64,000 nt of DNA from Pirellulales bacterium (GTDB lineage: Bacteria > Planctomycetota > Planctomycetia > Pirellulales > Lacipirellulaceae): positions 1-64,000 of the forward strand of contig JANQOF010000062.1 of assembly GCA_028279215.1 (NCBI GenBank). The letters are read 5' to 3'. The notes beneath the pieces were generated by a model. The model made no database searches, was not told the origin of the DNA, and saw only the letters and a list, made by a program, of their open reading frames with translations. Positions 63,063 to 64,000 of this stretch are shown here, piece by piece (within the stretch, counting starts at the first letter, position 1; each line of letters starts with the position of its first letter). The position numbers and the translations under genes were made by a program.

Positions 63063-64000
63063 CTACTCGGCCACGTAACACCTTAAAGAATGGTGAGCCA
63101 GCAGGATCGGTCGGTTCGCTGCGACGATGGGACCATCGTGCTGGGGATAGACGTCGCCAGGTGGATCGGCGGCGGTGTCGATAAACAAACGCCAGCGTAG
63201 ATGACGGGCGGGCTCGGGAATGGCGAACTTCTGACCCTTGCCGCCAGAGTGCATCATAATCAATACGGATCGCGCCGCGGGATTGGTAAGCCAACACGTA
63301 CCGAGCAGGCAAGTAAGACTATTGTAAGTGCTTTCCCAGTCGATCGATTGGCCCTCGACGCCGTACCAACTGACGTCGGGCAACTCACCCGGCCGACTGG
63401 CAGTGCCGGTGAGGAACTTTTCCCGGCGGAGCACCGGTTGCTGGCGACGAAACGCAATTACCTCGCGGGTGAATCGAAGCATCTCGTCGTTTCGCTTCAC
63501 CAATCGCCAGTCGAACCAACTGGTAGCGTTGTCCTGGCAATAGGCGTTGTTGTTACCACGCTGAGTACGCAACACTTCGTCGCCCGACACGATCATGGGT
63601 ACGCCCTGACTGATGAGCAGGGACGCAATCATGTTCTTCGCTTGTCGGCGCCGCAACGCGACGATTGCGGTGCGGCGGGTTGGCCCTTCGACACCATAGT
63701 TACTGGAGTAATTGTTGTTGTCGCCGTCGCGGTTCGCCTCGCCGTTATCGAGGTTGTGCTTTCGCTCGTAGCTCACCAGGTCGTTGAGCGTGTAGCCGTC
63801 GTGCGAGGTGACAAAATTGATGCTGTGATACGGATTGCGGCCGCTTGGCTGATACAAATCGCTCGACCCCGAAAGCCGTGTGGCCATGGCACCGGTAACG
63901 CCGAAGTCGCCGCGCCAATAGCGACGGATGTCGTCGCGGTAGTGCCCGTTCCACTCCGCCCACCGCATGTTGGAGAACGACCCAACCTGGAACGCGCCGG
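63063..64000 (-). CDS. glgX: Glycogen debranching enzyme GlgX, C-terminal part (runs off the window)
   Basis: The last about 312 codons of a GH13 enzyme; the frame stays open to the window end, where GAFQVGSFSNMRWAEWNGHY is read. FVTSHDGYTLNDLVSYERKH and VPMIVSGDEVLRTQRGNNNA are debranching-enzyme motifs. It acts on limit dextrins after phosphorylase. Only the 5' part is missing because of the window edge. Confidence 0.93.
   Translation of the reverse strand, partial: GAFQVGSFSNMRWAEWNGHYRDDIRRYWRGDFGVTGAMATRLSGSSDLYQPSGRNPYHSINFVTSHDGYTLNDLVSYERKHNLDNGEANRDGDNNNYSSNYGVEGPTRRTAIVALRRRQAKNMIASLLISQGVPMIVSGDEVLRTQRGNNNAYCQDNATSWFDWRLVKRNDEMLRFTREVIAFRRQQPVLRREKFLTGTASRPGELPDVSWYGVEGQSIDWESTYNSLTCLLGTCWLTNPAARSVLIMMHSGGKGQKFAIPEPARHLRWRLFIDTAADPPGDVYPQHDGPIVAANRPILLAHHSLRCYVAE

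Overview
The window looks like the chromosome of a planctomycete, probably of the Pirellulales type. This is inferred from gene content: an ECF sigma factor of the planctomycete family followed by a Ser/Thr kinase with a membrane anchor, a DUF1559 prepilin-like protein, PEP-CTERM and dockerin secreted proteins, a Tat-exported Gfo/Idh/MocA oxidoreductase, a type I sulfatase, and very long secreted or anchored proteins. No ribosomal RNA is present and the species cannot be named from the sequence.

Layout. 0.4-27.9 kb is ordinary chromosome: ECF sigma/kinase pair, outer-membrane and PEP-CTERM proteins, yidC-mnmE, a phosphoesterase, tsaB, hemL, a 12-heme cytochrome, a second kinase, an SH3 protein, HEAT protein, the three-domain Aas protein, a STAS/anti-sigma pair and tRNA-Asn. 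28.1-36.1 kb is a type II-C CRISPR-Cas9 locus: tracrRNA (minus), hicB-hicA (minus), two degenerate repeats, cas9-cas1-cas2 (plus), and an array of 35 identical repeats transcribed on the minus strand. 36.1-42.8 kb is a mobile/toxin region: tyrosine recombinase and recombinase fragments, orphan polymorphic-toxin tips with immunity genes, a 326-bp inverted repeat and an IS remnant. 43.1-51.3 kb holds a DUF1559/PEP-CTERM operon, a BlaI-M56 pair and a sulfatase. 51.4-53.1 kb is a second toxin scrap (TNT domain with a frameshifted immunity gene) and IS debris. 53.3-64 kb is chromosome again: SpoIIE phosphatase, membrane proteins, Gfo/Idh/MocA, alkyl sulfatase, DUF502, two DUF3611 proteins, cobL and the C-terminal part of glgX.

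Main discoveries to follow up. (1) A degenerate CRISPR repeat upstream of cas9 is flanked, exactly at the repeat edge where a guide would end, by 13 nt identical to the stretch between the -35 and -10 boxes of the likely cas9 promoter, with CGG next to it. This is the layout expected of a crRNA-like RNA that makes Cas9 repress itself without cutting. (2) A second, shortened repeat unit lies in front of the hicBA toxin-antitoxin genes inside the same locus. (3) A roughly 450-bp element occurs three times (41.1, 52.4, 61.3 kb); each copy has a sigma70-like promoter, then a hairpin, then a boxA-like motif, then hairpins whose arms change together between copies, so it may be an undescribed structured RNA. 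(4) Two toxin tips are each preceded by the same recombinase tail plus about 160 bp of conserved DNA, and homology stops at one point, as if tips were exchanged there.
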